Below, piece by piece: positions 36,367 to 45,280 of a stretch of 64,000 nucleotides of DNA. Made by a program: the position numbers and the translations under genes. The first letter of the stretch is position 1. Every line of letters starts with the position of its first letter. The notes beneath the pieces were generated by a model. That model made no database searches. It was not told the DNA's origin and worked only from the letters and a program-made list of their open reading frames with translations. Source of the DNA: Ignavibacteriales bacterium (GTDB lineage: Bacteria; Bacteroidota; Ignavibacteria; Ignavibacteriales; Melioribacteraceae); contig JACKAA010000002.1 in assembly GCA_020635275.1 (NCBI GenBank), forward strand, positions 496,001 to 560,000, in the 5' to 3' direction.

Positions 36367-37737
36367 CTAATTACCATTCTCCGGCATTTGAACTGAATTA
36401 TTTTCAACTAAATTTTCATTTGCAATTTCTTTATTTGGATCTCTTAAGGCAACTACATCTCCATCTTCTAATCCCGATTTTACAACAATGAAATCTTCAC
36501 TTTTATTTCCAATAGTCACATCAATATCATCAAAACCGGAACCATCTTTTTTATAAACAAAAAATTCACCTTCATTTTCAAATAAAGCTTCGTGTGGTAT
36601 AAAAATCTGATCATCAATTTTATCAATAATAATTTTATTACTTGTTGTCATGCCCGGTTTAAGAATTTCTGATACCCCTTTTATTTCAACAAATACATCA
36701 AATACTTTGATTGTTGACTGGTTATCTTTTTGTTTTCCTAACCTAGCAACATTAGAAACTTCTCCAACAAAAACACTATCTTGAAAAGCATCTAATTTAA
36801 CTTCAACTTTTTGTCCAACTTTTACTTTACTAACATCAACTTCATTAACATACGTATGACTTTCCATTTGTGACAAGTCAGGTAAGTTTACAATTACTTG
36901 ACCTGACCAAGGCTGATCTCCTATTTGAAATTTTAACCCTGTACTCCAATTCATTCCGTAAACAACTAATCCATCTGCAGAAGAGGTTAATGAAAGTGCG
37001 TCTAAATCTCTTTGAGCTTTTTCTAATTCACTAATCTTCTGCCTTATTTCGACATTCATATTTTCCATTTCGGATTTTTGAATTATCTTTTTTGATTCAA
37101 AATTTTGCTTGGTCTTTTCAAAATTTAGAACATTTTTATTATGCTGAAGTTCTGCTTCTCTTCTTTTTGCTTCAGCTTCAAATTTCATTTGCTCTAAGCT
37201 CAATTTGGAAAGTTCAAAACTTAATTCTGCACTTTTTAAGTCAGATTCCATTTGCGCCATTTCTGATTGATGATTTGCTTCCAATTTTGCTTTGTTCGAT
37301 CTTGAAATTTCTAGTTGAGCTTCAGCATCCTTTAATTTTACCAAAGCTTCTGTGGGATCAAAACGTGCAACTACATCACCAGGCTTAACGTAATTACCTT
37401 CCGGCACTAATTCAACAATTTTTAGTGAACCTCTAACTCTTGGGGCTGCAATTGAAATAGAGTTTTTTGCTTTTATCTCACCACTTTCTGTAATTGATAT
37501 TAAAAAAACATCTTTTTTAACATTAAATACAGGAATGTTGGTATCGACTGAAGAACCGGTTGAAGCAAAAATAAAAATGAATAAAATTAATAGGAGAATA
37601 ACTAGAGAATATTTTTTCTTAAAAATGGAAGGTAGTTTTAAATTTTTAACAATTTTCAGATAACTATTATTTGTCTTAAAAATAATGTTAAAGATTTGAT
37701 TTAATATACTTGGCTTCTCACTGTTTGAGTCTTTCAT
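36367..37737 (-). CDS. Periplasmic adaptor (membrane-fusion protein, HlyD/MacA-like)
   Basis: 456 residues. A cytoplasmic N-terminus of about 43 residues precedes one membrane helix (about 44-61, LVILLLILFIFIFAS). A lipoyl-like half motif follows (VRGSLKIVELVPEGNYVKPGDVVARFDPTEA), then a long coiled-coil hairpin (about 135-245), a second lipoyl half, and the beta-barrel and membrane-proximal domains (VEIKGVSEILKPGMTTSNKIIID). It bridges the inner-membrane permease and the TolC channel encoded just downstream. It is the first gene of the operon; the substrate is unknown, and lipoprotein, peptide or drug export are all possible. Confidence 0.9.
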   Translation of the reverse strand: MKDSNSEKPSILNQIFNIIFKTNNSYLKIVKNLKLPSIFKKKYSLVILLLILFIFIFASTGSSVDTNIPVFNVKKDVFLISITESGEIKAKNSISIAAPRVRGSLKIVELVPEGNYVKPGDVVARFDPTEALVKLKDAEAQLEISRSNKAKLEANHQSEMAQMESDLKSAELSFELSKLSLEQMKFEAEAKRREAELQHNKNVLNFEKTKQNFESKKIIQKSEMENMNVEIRQKISELEKAQRDLDALSLTSSADGLVVYGMNWSTGLKFQIGDQPWSGQVIVNLPDLSQMESHTYVNEVDVSKVKVGQKVEVKLDAFQDSVFVGEVSNVARLGKQKDNQSTIKVFDVFVEIKGVSEILKPGMTTSNKIIIDKIDDQIFIPHEALFENEGEFFVYKKDGSGFDDIDVTIGNKSEDFIVVKSGLEDGDVVALRDPNKEIANENLVENNSVQMPENGN

Positions 37738-37837
37738 ATTATTATTTGATTTAGTATTAGTTAAAACTTATAAAATGTATTTATAAATAAAAAGTCAATT
37801 TAGCAAAATCTTCTGCTTTATTTTACACCTCAAAATC

Positions 37838-38917
37838 TTATCTGTTTCCCAGGTAAGAATTTACAATCTTCTTCCAATCTGCATTATCTATTTCTTTTAG
37901 AAGTACTCTATTAATTGTTTCTCGCAACGAACTGTTACTTGGTAGTGCAAATGCATAATTTATTGGATCCAAAATGATTGGCAAAACTCTGATTTTATTT
38001 GAAATATTTTTTGTTTTAATATAGTATTTTAAAATTGGCGCATCGTAAACTAAGGCATCAATTTTATTGTTGCTTAATAATTCCATACCTTCTTCAAAGT
38101 TTGAAAGTCTTATAAAATCAAAACCATTTTGATTAAGGTATTCTTCACTTGAAGAACCTATTACAGTTCCAACACTAACTTCATATAAATCACTTAATGA
38201 ATTAATTCCAACATCTAATTTATCAACAGTTAATGCGGAAGCAATAGCCGCTGTAAAACCGGAGATCATTATTAAACCTGCAAACATCCAAATTAATGCT
38301 ACAATTCTCCCGCCGGTTGTTTTAGGTGATTTATCGCCATACCCGACTGTTGTAATTGTAACAGCGGCCCACCAAAAACTTGAGCCCAAACCTTTGGTAA
38401 TTCCATCACCAAATTGTTCTTTATTCTTTTTTCTTTCAAACAACCAAACAATAAAACCTACAACAAATAATGTCAATGATAATAGTAAAACAACTTCAAT
38501 AAATTCTGTTGAAAAAATATTTTTGGCTGTTGTTAAAATATTGTTGTCTTCTTTGTTTGAAACCGCAATACTTAATCCGGTTGTAAAGTATGAATGGGTA
38601 AAATCTAAAACATTCTCACGTTCAGAGGTAATAGTTAATGGTGAGACAGCAATGTCAATTTCGTTAATGCTAACTGCATCAAGCAAACCTTGCAAATCAT
38701 ATTCCCTAATCTCATATTCAAACCCTAAATCTTTTGCAATTCTATTCCAAAGTTCAAATGAAAGGCCAGTCCAATTATTATTTGAGTTTTTAATTACAAA
38801 AGGCTCGGCAACCTTAGTTCCAACAATAATTTTATTTTTTTGAATTGCTTGAGCATATATTGAGCTAATTGTAAAAAGAAGTATTAAAAACAAATGAGAT
38901 GTATTTTTTAAGAACAT
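37838..38917 (-). CDS. GluR0-like ligand-gated potassium channel (periplasmic binding domain plus K+ pore)
   Basis: 359 residues with a signal peptide (about 1-22). The first lobe of a periplasmic solute-binding domain (about 27-120) includes ITSERENVLDFTHSYFTTGL, where R100 matches the amino-acid carboxylate-binding Arg. A membrane helix (about 139-160) follows, then a pore loop with selectivity filter TTVGYGD (189-195) and a second membrane helix (about 204-228). The second binding lobe (about 232-359) includes VGTVIGSSSEEYL and IDALVYDAPILKYY. This S1-M1-P-M2-S2 order is that of prokaryotic ionotropic glutamate receptors such as GluR0. It probably gates K+ in response to an amino acid; the ligand is unknown. 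Confidence 0.9.
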   Translation of the reverse strand: MFLKNTSHLFLILLFTISSIYAQAIQKNKIIVGTKVAEPFVIKNSNNNWTGLSFELWNRIAKDLGFEYEIREYDLQGLLDAVSINEIDIAVSPLTITSERENVLDFTHSYFTTGLSIAVSNKEDNNILTTAKNIFSTEFIEVVLLLSLTLFVVGFIVWLFERKKNKEQFGDGITKGLGSSFWWAAVTITTVGYGDKSPKTTGGRIVALIWMFAGLIMISGFTAAIASALTVDKLDVGINSLSDLYEVSVGTVIGSSSEEYLNQNGFDFIRLSNFEEGMELLSNNKIDALVYDAPILKYYIKTKNISNKIRVLPIILDPINYAFALPSNSSLRETINRVLLKEIDNADWKKIVNSYLGNR

Positions 38918-38927
38918 AATTTAATTT

Positions 38928-39572
38928 TTAGTCTGTTAAGAGTTTTGTAGAAATAATGTAGTCCAATTTTGGGAAGTTCTTATTTAAATAATTATTCCCT
39001 TTTGTCATAATAGAATCTTGGTTGGGATTTTGTTCATACTCCGAGTTTATTGATTCAATTACACTCATACCATTAATGACTTTTCCAAATGCAGGGAAAC
39101 CATTTACATTATTATATTTAGATGAATCCAGTCTAACATTATCTTCTAAATTTATATATAACTGATTTGACCTTGTGTTAGGCCCACTTCTAGCAAATGC
39201 AATTGTTCCTTTTGTATTACTTAATTTTACAGGTTCATCTTTAATTCCCATATTTTCCCAAGTGCTATCAATTTGCGGAATTCCTTTCATTCCCCATTGT
39301 ACAACAAACTTAGGAACAACTCTAAAAAATCTATTGCCGTCATAATAGCTATTGTTAACTAAGTAAAAAAATCTGTCGACAGCCAAAGGTGAATTCTCTC
39401 TATCAACTTCTATAGTGAAAGTACCTTTTGTTGTTTCAAACACAACATTAAATTTTTGAGGTGCACTTTTTATTAAATCATCTGTATCTGGTTTAAGCAA
39501 AGAATTGCTTGACGAACATGAAATTGCTAAAATTACAAAAAGTGAAATGCAAAAAATATTTTTATAGTTCAT
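38928..39572 (-). CDS. Lipoprotein peptidyl-prolyl isomerase (cyclophilin)
   Basis: 214 residues. The lipobox LAISC at about 15-19 implies attachment to a membrane facing the periplasm. The cyclophilin core shows FETTKGTFTIEVDRENSPLAVDRFFYLVNNSYYDGNRFFRVVPKFVVQWG, with the catalytic Arg in FFR and the conserved Gln in VVQWG. GTIAFARSGPNTRSNQLYINLEDN covers the second half of the active site. It accelerates folding of exported proteins by proline isomerisation. It lies 10 nt upstream of the channel gene on the same strand, so the two may be co-transcribed. Confidence 0.9.
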   Translation of the reverse strand: MNYKNIFCISLFVILAISCSSSNSLLKPDTDDLIKSAPQKFNVVFETTKGTFTIEVDRENSPLAVDRFFYLVNNSYYDGNRFFRVVPKFVVQWGMKGIPQIDSTWENMGIKDEPVKLSNTKGTIAFARSGPNTRSNQLYINLEDNVRLDSSKYNNVNGFPAFGKVINGMSVIESINSEYEQNPNQDSIMTKGNNYLNKNFPKLDYIISTKLLTD

Positions 39573-39589
39573 TTGATATAATAATTCTA

Positions 39590-41059
39590 TTAGTAAGAGA
39601 AAATATGACTTTTATACGGACCTAATTCAATATAAAGTCCTTCTGTTCTAACTTCTTCTGTTTTTCTGTAATATGTCTTTCCGTTAAGAACATCCTTCAA
39701 CTTAAACTTTGGAGGATAATTAGAAAGCTTTAAATTAACTCTGCACTGAGAAACTTCTCTTGAGAAATTTATTACCACCAATCTTTTTCTGCCATTAAAT
39801 GAAAGAAGCCAAATTAAAAAATTACTGTATGCTTTATTTGATTCCCAAGCTGGTTTAGCTTCAATTAATTTCCAATCACCAAATTTAAATATTTCATTAT
39901 TAGTAATTCTTAATAATGATTTATAAAAATTAGAAATGCAATCATTAATTCCTTCGTTGGGTTCTCTTCCAAGCTGAACTGGTAATTTTATTTTTTTACC
40001 TTCAAACTGACCGTCATTAAAAAATCTCATTCCATTTATTGTGCTAATAACAACAGCTGCTGCTTTTGATTTATCAACTCCCAAAGAACATACCGCCCTT
40101 TGCTCATCATGGTTTTCAATAAAGCGAACTGATTTTGCTTGATAATCAGCGTCAGCCATAAGATGACCGCGAATTTCATTAACGTGACCGATTTTCAATC
40201 TGTCTAATAATTTTTTATCGTAAGTATAATCAAATCCTAATTTTTGCAGCTCCCATTCCAGATCCCAATATGCTTCTCCAATAAATAAAAAATCGTCTCT
40301 CTCACTTTTTATTTTAGGAATACATTCCTGCCAAAATTCAATGGTTGGTTTCTCATATTTCCCATATGTTAAAACTCCGCTCCAGGTATTATCAAAAACA
40401 TTATTTAATGTAAGCATCGCCATATCACATCTTACTCCATCACATAGATTTGTAAGTCTTGTCAATGTATCAATCATAAACTTTCTTGTGGATGAATTAA
40501 AATAATTTAATTGGACAGTATCTTGCCAAGCAGGAAAAAAGGGATCTCTTCCATGAGCAAAAATTATATCATTATGGAATTTTGATTTAAAATATGTATG
40601 GGAATTTCTTTGAAGAAACTGTTCATTTGCCTGAAGAAATAATTCTGGATTTGAATTAATTAAACTACTATGAACACTAAAATGATTTGATACAAAATCA
40701 AGAATCAGCTTAATACCTATAGAGTTTAAAAACTCTTTTAGCTCAAGTAAATCATTTTCTGTTCCAATTATTGGATTGATTTCGTAAGAATCAATTGAAT
40801 ATGGAGATCCAATTACATCATCTTCTTTAAAGTCTTTTAATGCTTTGTTGTATTCACCAATTAAATCGGGCTCAAAACAATATTCTCTGATAACACTTTC
40901 ATTTGTTTTCCAAACACCCATTAACCAGACATAATCCATTCCTAATTCAGCAAGGTTTTTCCAATATTCCTTTGGTACATCCTTAATAGTTGCGTTGTTT
41001 GAAAATCTCTTTAACCAAACTCTGGTATTAATTTCATAAATATTTTTATTTTTTTTCAT
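39590..41059 (-). CDS. Alpha-amylase family glycoside hydrolase (GH13)
   Basis: 489 residues, no signal peptide, so probably cytoplasmic. The GH13 conserved regions are visible: LDFVSNHFSVHSS (region I, N-H), CDGVRCDMAMLTLNN (region II, with the nucleophile Asp), DFLFIGEAYWDLEWEL (region III, with the acid/base Glu) and FIENHDEQRAV (region IV, H-D). A C-terminal beta domain follows. The loop HGRDPFFPAWQDTVQLNYFN resembles the amylases of Bacteroidota and Acidobacteria that sit in glycogen metabolism. The exact linkage specificity is not readable. It lies 17 nt upstream of the cyclophilin gene. Confidence 0.88.
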   Translation of the reverse strand: MKKNKNIYEINTRVWLKRFSNNATIKDVPKEYWKNLAELGMDYVWLMGVWKTNESVIREYCFEPDLIGEYNKALKDFKEDDVIGSPYSIDSYEINPIIGTENDLLELKEFLNSIGIKLILDFVSNHFSVHSSLINSNPELFLQANEQFLQRNSHTYFKSKFHNDIIFAHGRDPFFPAWQDTVQLNYFNSSTRKFMIDTLTRLTNLCDGVRCDMAMLTLNNVFDNTWSGVLTYGKYEKPTIEFWQECIPKIKSERDDFLFIGEAYWDLEWELQKLGFDYTYDKKLLDRLKIGHVNEIRGHLMADADYQAKSVRFIENHDEQRAVCSLGVDKSKAAAVVISTINGMRFFNDGQFEGKKIKLPVQLGREPNEGINDCISNFYKSLLRITNNEIFKFGDWKLIEAKPAWESNKAYSNFLIWLLSFNGRKRLVVINFSREVSQCRVNLKLSNYPPKFKLKDVLNGKTYYRKTEEVRTEGLYIELGPYKSHIFSY

Positions 41060-41103
41060 TTTAATTTCCTATCTATTAAACAAGTAAAATAGAATAAGAA
41101 TAT

Positions 41104-42951
41104 TTAAACACCGTTAAGCTCTTTTTTTTCTTTTCTTAGTTCATCATTGGTTTTCATTAATTGCAGTACTTCCGGATCATTACCAAGGTTTTCAATTTTA
41201 ATTTCATTTGCTTTAATCTGCTCATCAATTTTTATTATTTGATATTTTCTAATTGTATCCAATGTGTATTGAATTGGATCTTTTGCTACTTTTCCGCTGC
41301 TAGATCTTTTATCCCAAGTACTGCTAATTTGATATTCGCCAAGTGTAATTGTTAAAATGTAATTTTTAAGTTTGTCGTCTTCAATTTTTTCTATTAAAGC
41401 GGCAGGTTCATACTGTCCTTTTAAATATTCATCGTGAACAACCTTTGCAATTTTTCCCAATGATTTATTTGTAAAATCTTCAGGCAAAATTGTGTCAAAA
41501 ATATTTCCAATTATTTCTTCATTTCCTTCAAACAGCAATTGAATTACTTCTTTCTCAACCGAAATTAATCTTTTATCTTCCTCAGACGATATTTGAGATT
41601 TTGGCTTACCATCTTTTACATTAGAAAATGGTTTTGGCTGAATAGCTTTTTTATTTATTTGCAAATATTTGTTTAATTCACTTTCTAAAAGTTTTTCCCG
41701 TAAGTTAAATTTTCTGGAAATTGATCTAATTAACAATCCCCTTTTTAGTTCGTCATCAACAAAAGCTGCTGTTTTAACAAGTTCTCTAATTGCCTCTGCC
41801 TCTTTGGTAGGATTATCAAACATACCGGCTGATTCAAATTGTGAAGTCTGAAACTCTAAAAAGTTTTGTGCTTTTTGAATATTTTCTTCGAATTGCTCCT
41901 TGCCGAATTTATTCACAAAAGAATCCGGATCTTCTCCTTTGGGCAGACTTAAAACATTAACGTCAAAATCTTGCTTAAGTAAAATTTCTATACTTCTCAT
42001 TGCCGCCTTTGTACCGGCTTCATCTGCATCAAAAATTACAACTATATTTGTGGTATACCTTGAAAGGAGCCTTACTTGCTCTTCGGTAAGCGAAGTTCCG
42101 GAAGAAGCTACAGCATTTTTAATTCCATGCTGATAAAGAGCTATAATATCCATATAGCCTTCAACAAGAATTGCTTTATTCAGCTTTCTTATTTCATCTT
42201 TAGAATGAAAAAGACCGTATAGAGACTTTCTTTTGAGATAAATTGATGATTCCGGTGAATTTAAATATTTGGCAACATTATCTTCACCTTGAAAAACCCT
42301 TCCGCCAAATGCTATTACTCTGCCGTTTGGCGAGAAAATAGGAAAAATTATTCTTCCTCTAAATTTATCGTAATACTTGCCGCCATCTTTAGAATCAATT
42401 AATCCAAGTAATTTTGCATCATCCAAATCAACTTGATTTTGTTTCAGGTAATTAACAAAATTATCCCAGCCGTTTTGTGCAAAACCCAAGCCAAATATTT
42501 TTTGAGTCTGTGGTTTAATATTTCTCTGCAGTAAATAATCTCTGGCAATTTCACCATTTTCATTTTTTAATAAATTATCAGAAAAATACTTTGCCGCAAA
42601 AACATTAAGATCATAATATTTCTCAAGTTCAGATTCACCTGAAGTAACTTGCTCTTCTTGAACGTCAAGCGTAATTCCAACTGATTCTGCAATTTCCTGA
42701 ACTGCCTCAATAAATGAAATACTTTTGTATTCCATTAAAAATTTATAAACATTTCCTCCAGCATGGCATCCGAAACAATGAAAAATTTGCTTTTCTTCAC
42801 TGACTGTAAAAGATGGAGTTTTTTCTTGGTGAAATGGACAGAGACCAATAAAATTTCTTCCCCTTTTTCTAAGCTGAACGTATGAAGAAATAATATCAAC
42901 AATATTTGCTGAAGATCTTATATCTTCAATTGTATGTTCTGGAATTCTCAA
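41104..42951 (-). CDS. dnaG: DNA primase
   Basis: 615 residues. The N-terminal CHC2 zinc-binding domain is FIGLCPFHQEKTPSFTVSEEKQIFHCFGCHAGGNVYKFLM, with the Cys-His-Cys-Cys ligands. The catalytic core carries GRIIFPIFSPNGRVIAFGGRVF and the Toprim motif KAILVEGYMDIIALYQHG, followed by VVIFDADEAGTKAA for Mg binding. The C-terminal about 170 residues form the helicase-interacting domain. It synthesises RNA primers at the fork. Here it is not followed by rpoD, unlike in many genomes. The start is supported by the family-typical MRIPEHTIEDIRSSANIVDIISSYV. Confidence 0.97.
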   Translation of the reverse strand: MRIPEHTIEDIRSSANIVDIISSYVQLRKRGRNFIGLCPFHQEKTPSFTVSEEKQIFHCFGCHAGGNVYKFLMEYKSISFIEAVQEIAESVGITLDVQEEQVTSGESELEKYYDLNVFAAKYFSDNLLKNENGEIARDYLLQRNIKPQTQKIFGLGFAQNGWDNFVNYLKQNQVDLDDAKLLGLIDSKDGGKYYDKFRGRIIFPIFSPNGRVIAFGGRVFQGEDNVAKYLNSPESSIYLKRKSLYGLFHSKDEIRKLNKAILVEGYMDIIALYQHGIKNAVASSGTSLTEEQVRLLSRYTTNIVVIFDADEAGTKAAMRSIEILLKQDFDVNVLSLPKGEDPDSFVNKFGKEQFEENIQKAQNFLEFQTSQFESAGMFDNPTKEAEAIRELVKTAAFVDDELKRGLLIRSISRKFNLREKLLESELNKYLQINKKAIQPKPFSNVKDGKPKSQISSEEDKRLISVEKEVIQLLFEGNEEIIGNIFDTILPEDFTNKSLGKIAKVVHDEYLKGQYEPAALIEKIEDDKLKNYILTITLGEYQISSTWDKRSSSGKVAKDPIQYTLDTIRKYQIIKIDEQIKANEIKIENLGNDPEVLQLMKTNDELRKEKKELNGV

Positions 42952-43052
42952 TTTTGGTCTTTTAGTTGGTGAAGTTTATACTTGTAAAAATAACACTATT
43001 TTTGACCAAATTGAACTTGATAAGGAAAGCCGAAGAATAAAATTGCAGATTT

Positions 43053-44057
43053 TTAATTTTTAAGTTCCAAACCTATCAAAAAGTTCATTCCATCCAGTTT
43101 GTATTCGTCCAAATACATGTTTTCTCTAAAATATCCGATTTTTGAATAGAGTGAAAACGTTGGATTAAACTTATATGCAATTTTGGTATATAATTCATTT
43201 TCATTTTGTGTTGGAGTGTAAAAAATTGGATTCTCTTCGCTTAATCCTTCTTTAAGTGTTGTTCTAATAAAATTGAATTCAGCTAATAGAAACAATGATA
43301 CATTCTTACTTAAAAATACTCCGCTTAGTAAATTTATATTATGTTCGTAGGAAGGAAAAATTGTGTTGTTGGAATTATATATTAAAAATTTATATTCTGC
43401 ATCAAACAAAAATGAACGCATATATTGTGCTTTTATTTGAGGTCCGTATTTCCATCCAAGTGATGATAAATTTAAATTGGTCAACTTACTTTCTGTATCA
43501 AATCTTTGAACATAAATTCCGAATCCTAAAAATGAGTAATTATTAATAATTTTATTTGCCAAAGCACTTACAAAAAAATAACTGCTATTAATTGTGTTAG
43601 AATAATTTACTTTATAATTAGAATAGCCAAAATAAAGATTAACTAAAAGTTCTTCAGAAGCATTAAGTTCAAGATTATTTGTAATAAGAAAAATATTATA
43701 TGAATAATCAAACAAATATAAATCGTAATTATCACCAGTTTGTGAAATGTTAATTCGCCAAACTAAATTATCCAAAAAATAATTGTATGAACCATCAAGT
43801 TTATACTTAAACGAATGAAACTCGCTATCATAAAATTGAGGTCTAATTTTACTGCTTAATTGCAAATTCGAATTTTCAAATTTTGTTTTGTAATCAATAC
43901 TTCCAAAAAGTTTAAATACAGATTGAATTGAATTTTCCGTTAAATTGCTAACACTTAAAAATGCACCCGATTCTAAATTAAGCTTTAAGCCAATTTGTGA
44001 AAAAATTGTAATCGGAATTATTATTGAAATTAGAAATATCCGGGGAAGGTTAAACAT
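43053..44057 (-). CDS. Predicted outer-membrane beta-barrel protein, unknown function
   Basis: 334 residues with a signal peptide (about 1-19, IFLISIIIPITIFSQ). The mature part is a series of short alternating strands rich in Tyr, Phe, Asn and Ser (YKFNPTFSLYSKIGYFRENMYLDEYKLDGMNFLIGLELKN at the end), as expected for a small barrel. No family is recognised. It starts 10 nt after the stop of the coiled-coil gene and is probably co-transcribed with it. Confidence 0.7.
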   Translation of the reverse strand: MFNLPRIFLISIIIPITIFSQIGLKLNLESGAFLSVSNLTENSIQSVFKLFGSIDYKTKFENSNLQLSSKIRPQFYDSEFHSFKYKLDGSYNYFLDNLVWRINISQTGDNYDLYLFDYSYNIFLITNNLELNASEELLVNLYFGYSNYKVNYSNTINSSYFFVSALANKIINNYSFLGFGIYVQRFDTESKLTNLNLSSLGWKYGPQIKAQYMRSFLFDAEYKFLIYNSNNTIFPSYEHNINLLSGVFLSKNVSLFLLAEFNFIRTTLKEGLSEENPIFYTPTQNENELYTKIAYKFNPTFSLYSKIGYFRENMYLDEYKLDGMNFLIGLELKN

Positions 44058-44067
44058 TGTAATCAGT

Positions 44068-45105
44068 TTATTGATTTTGAATTTTATTTTTCACCACAAC
44101 TTTATAATCCTCAAGCTGTTGTTCCACTTGAGTGATCAATTTTTTAAATTCATCCAAATCATTGTTTTTAACAATTTGGTTTAAGGAATATTCTCTCATT
44201 TTTACATTACCGCTAAAATTCAATTGATTTAAAATTTTATTGAACGAAACTGTCTGAGTTTTTATTGAATTCTCAGAAATATTTGAAAATTCAGTCGTAG
44301 GTGTTCTTGAATCGGCTGCGGCCTCCACCGAAGATCCGCTGGAACTAAAGTAAGAAATTTCTCTATCAAACTCAGCCTCTTCCAAAAACGCCTTAGTTTC
44401 TTTGTTTAGTTTCTGAATTGTTTCTATTTCCACTTTTAGTTCTTTTGTCTCTTTTAGCTTTATTTCTATTTCGTCGTAAGCAGAAATTAAAAATTCATTG
44501 TATAATTTTTTTTCAGAAGGTTTTGCAGATGTTTTTACATTTAAAACTTTTTCAGGTTCAAATGAAAGAACATCAATCCTTGGTGAAACGAATAGTCTTT
44601 TTTCAATTAATTTGGTTATTCTACTGCTTTTTTCATCTTGAGATAATTTACTGTTTTCCAAAGAATCAATTTTGTTTGAATAATGAATATATAGTTCCGA
44701 TTTTACTAATTCATTTCTTGTGTTCAGATCATAAATTTCTTTTTGTATTTTCTCAATTGAATTTGTCAATTCTGCAGAATTAGCAAGTAAATTTTTAACT
44801 TCTTCTTTATCATAATTTGGATCAGCCTTCTTAAAACTTATTTCATCAGCTTTTGTCTTTAGTTCTTTTGTCAATGAATGCAATTCATTTTCTTTTTGTT
44901 CTATTTTTGATTGAAGAATTTTGAACTCATTTTCTTTTGCTGTTTGAGTATATAATACATTTGAAATTAACAAACCAATAAAAAGGATTAACAAAAGATG
45001 TTGTGTAAATCTTAAGATTTTGGAATTACAAGATTTCTCAGTCGTCAAACTCCTTTGCAATGACATGTTGGATTTATTTTCTATTTTGTTTTTCATGTAT
45101 TTCAA
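44068..45105 (-). CDS. Coiled-coil membrane-anchored or secreted protein, unknown function
   Basis: 345 residues as read from the first ATG. One hydrophobic segment (about 34-52, LLLILFIGLLISNVLYTQ) is followed by a long coiled coil (about 55-150, ILQSKIEQKENELHSLTKELKTK onward), a Pro/Ser-rich middle and a second short coiled coil at the end. The first about 30 residues (MSLQRSLTTEKSCNSKILRF) are encoded by DNA resembling an interspersed repeat, so the original start may lie near residue 31 or may have been replaced. It is transcribed with the outer-membrane protein gene downstream. It might tether or organise an envelope component. Confidence 0.65.
   Translation of the reverse strand: MKYMKNKIENKSNMSLQRSLTTEKSCNSKILRFTQHLLLILFIGLLISNVLYTQTAKENEFKILQSKIEQKENELHSLTKELKTKADEISFKKADPNYDKEEVKNLLANSAELTNSIEKIQKEIYDLNTRNELVKSELYIHYSNKIDSLENSKLSQDEKSSRITKLIEKRLFVSPRIDVLSFEPEKVLNVKTSAKPSEKKLYNEFLISAYDEIEIKLKETKELKVEIETIQKLNKETKAFLEEAEFDREISYFSSSGSSVEAAADSRTPTTEFSNISENSIKTQTVSFNKILNQLNFSGNVKMREYSLNQIVKNNDLDEFKKLITQVEQQLEDYKVVVKNKIQNQ
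45031..45066. repeat. Repeat-like segment inside the 5' end of the coiled-coil gene
   Basis: The plus strand reads AGATTTC at the left and GCAATGACA at the right. These boundaries match the AGATTCC ... GGAATGACAA frame of the intergenic hairpins, but the body is different. I recall similar short interspersed sequences (GTCATTGC ... GAAATCTT) in related genomes; no second full copy exists in this window. Confidence 0.45.
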
Positions 45106-45127
45106 TTTAATTAGTAATTCAAAATTT

Positions 45128-45199
45128 TTGTCATTCCCTCGAAAGAGGGAATCCAGAAAATATTTTTAGATCCCCGATACAAACATTCGGGGATGACAA
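45128..45199. repeat. 72-bp composite element of two hairpins with inverted TTGTCAT/ATGACAA ends
   Basis: Hairpin 1 pairs ATTCCCTC (45133-45140) with GAGGGAAT (45145-45152) over a GAAA loop. Hairpin 2 pairs ATCCCCGA (45170-45177) with TCGGGGAT (45187-45194). The whole element is bounded by TTGTCAT at 45128 and ATGACAA at 45193. It lies between the response regulator and coiled-coil genes. Confidence 0.85.
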
Positions 45200-45280
45200 C
45201 ATTAGACTATTTACAATATTCCTAATGAAGTTCGTAAAATTCAACAACCGACAATATATTGGAGCAAGCTAGAATAACTA

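Noticed and set aside
38394..38843. A 149-codon open frame antisense to the potassium channel gene
   Set aside because: It mirrors the channel codons and contains no family motif or plausible start context.
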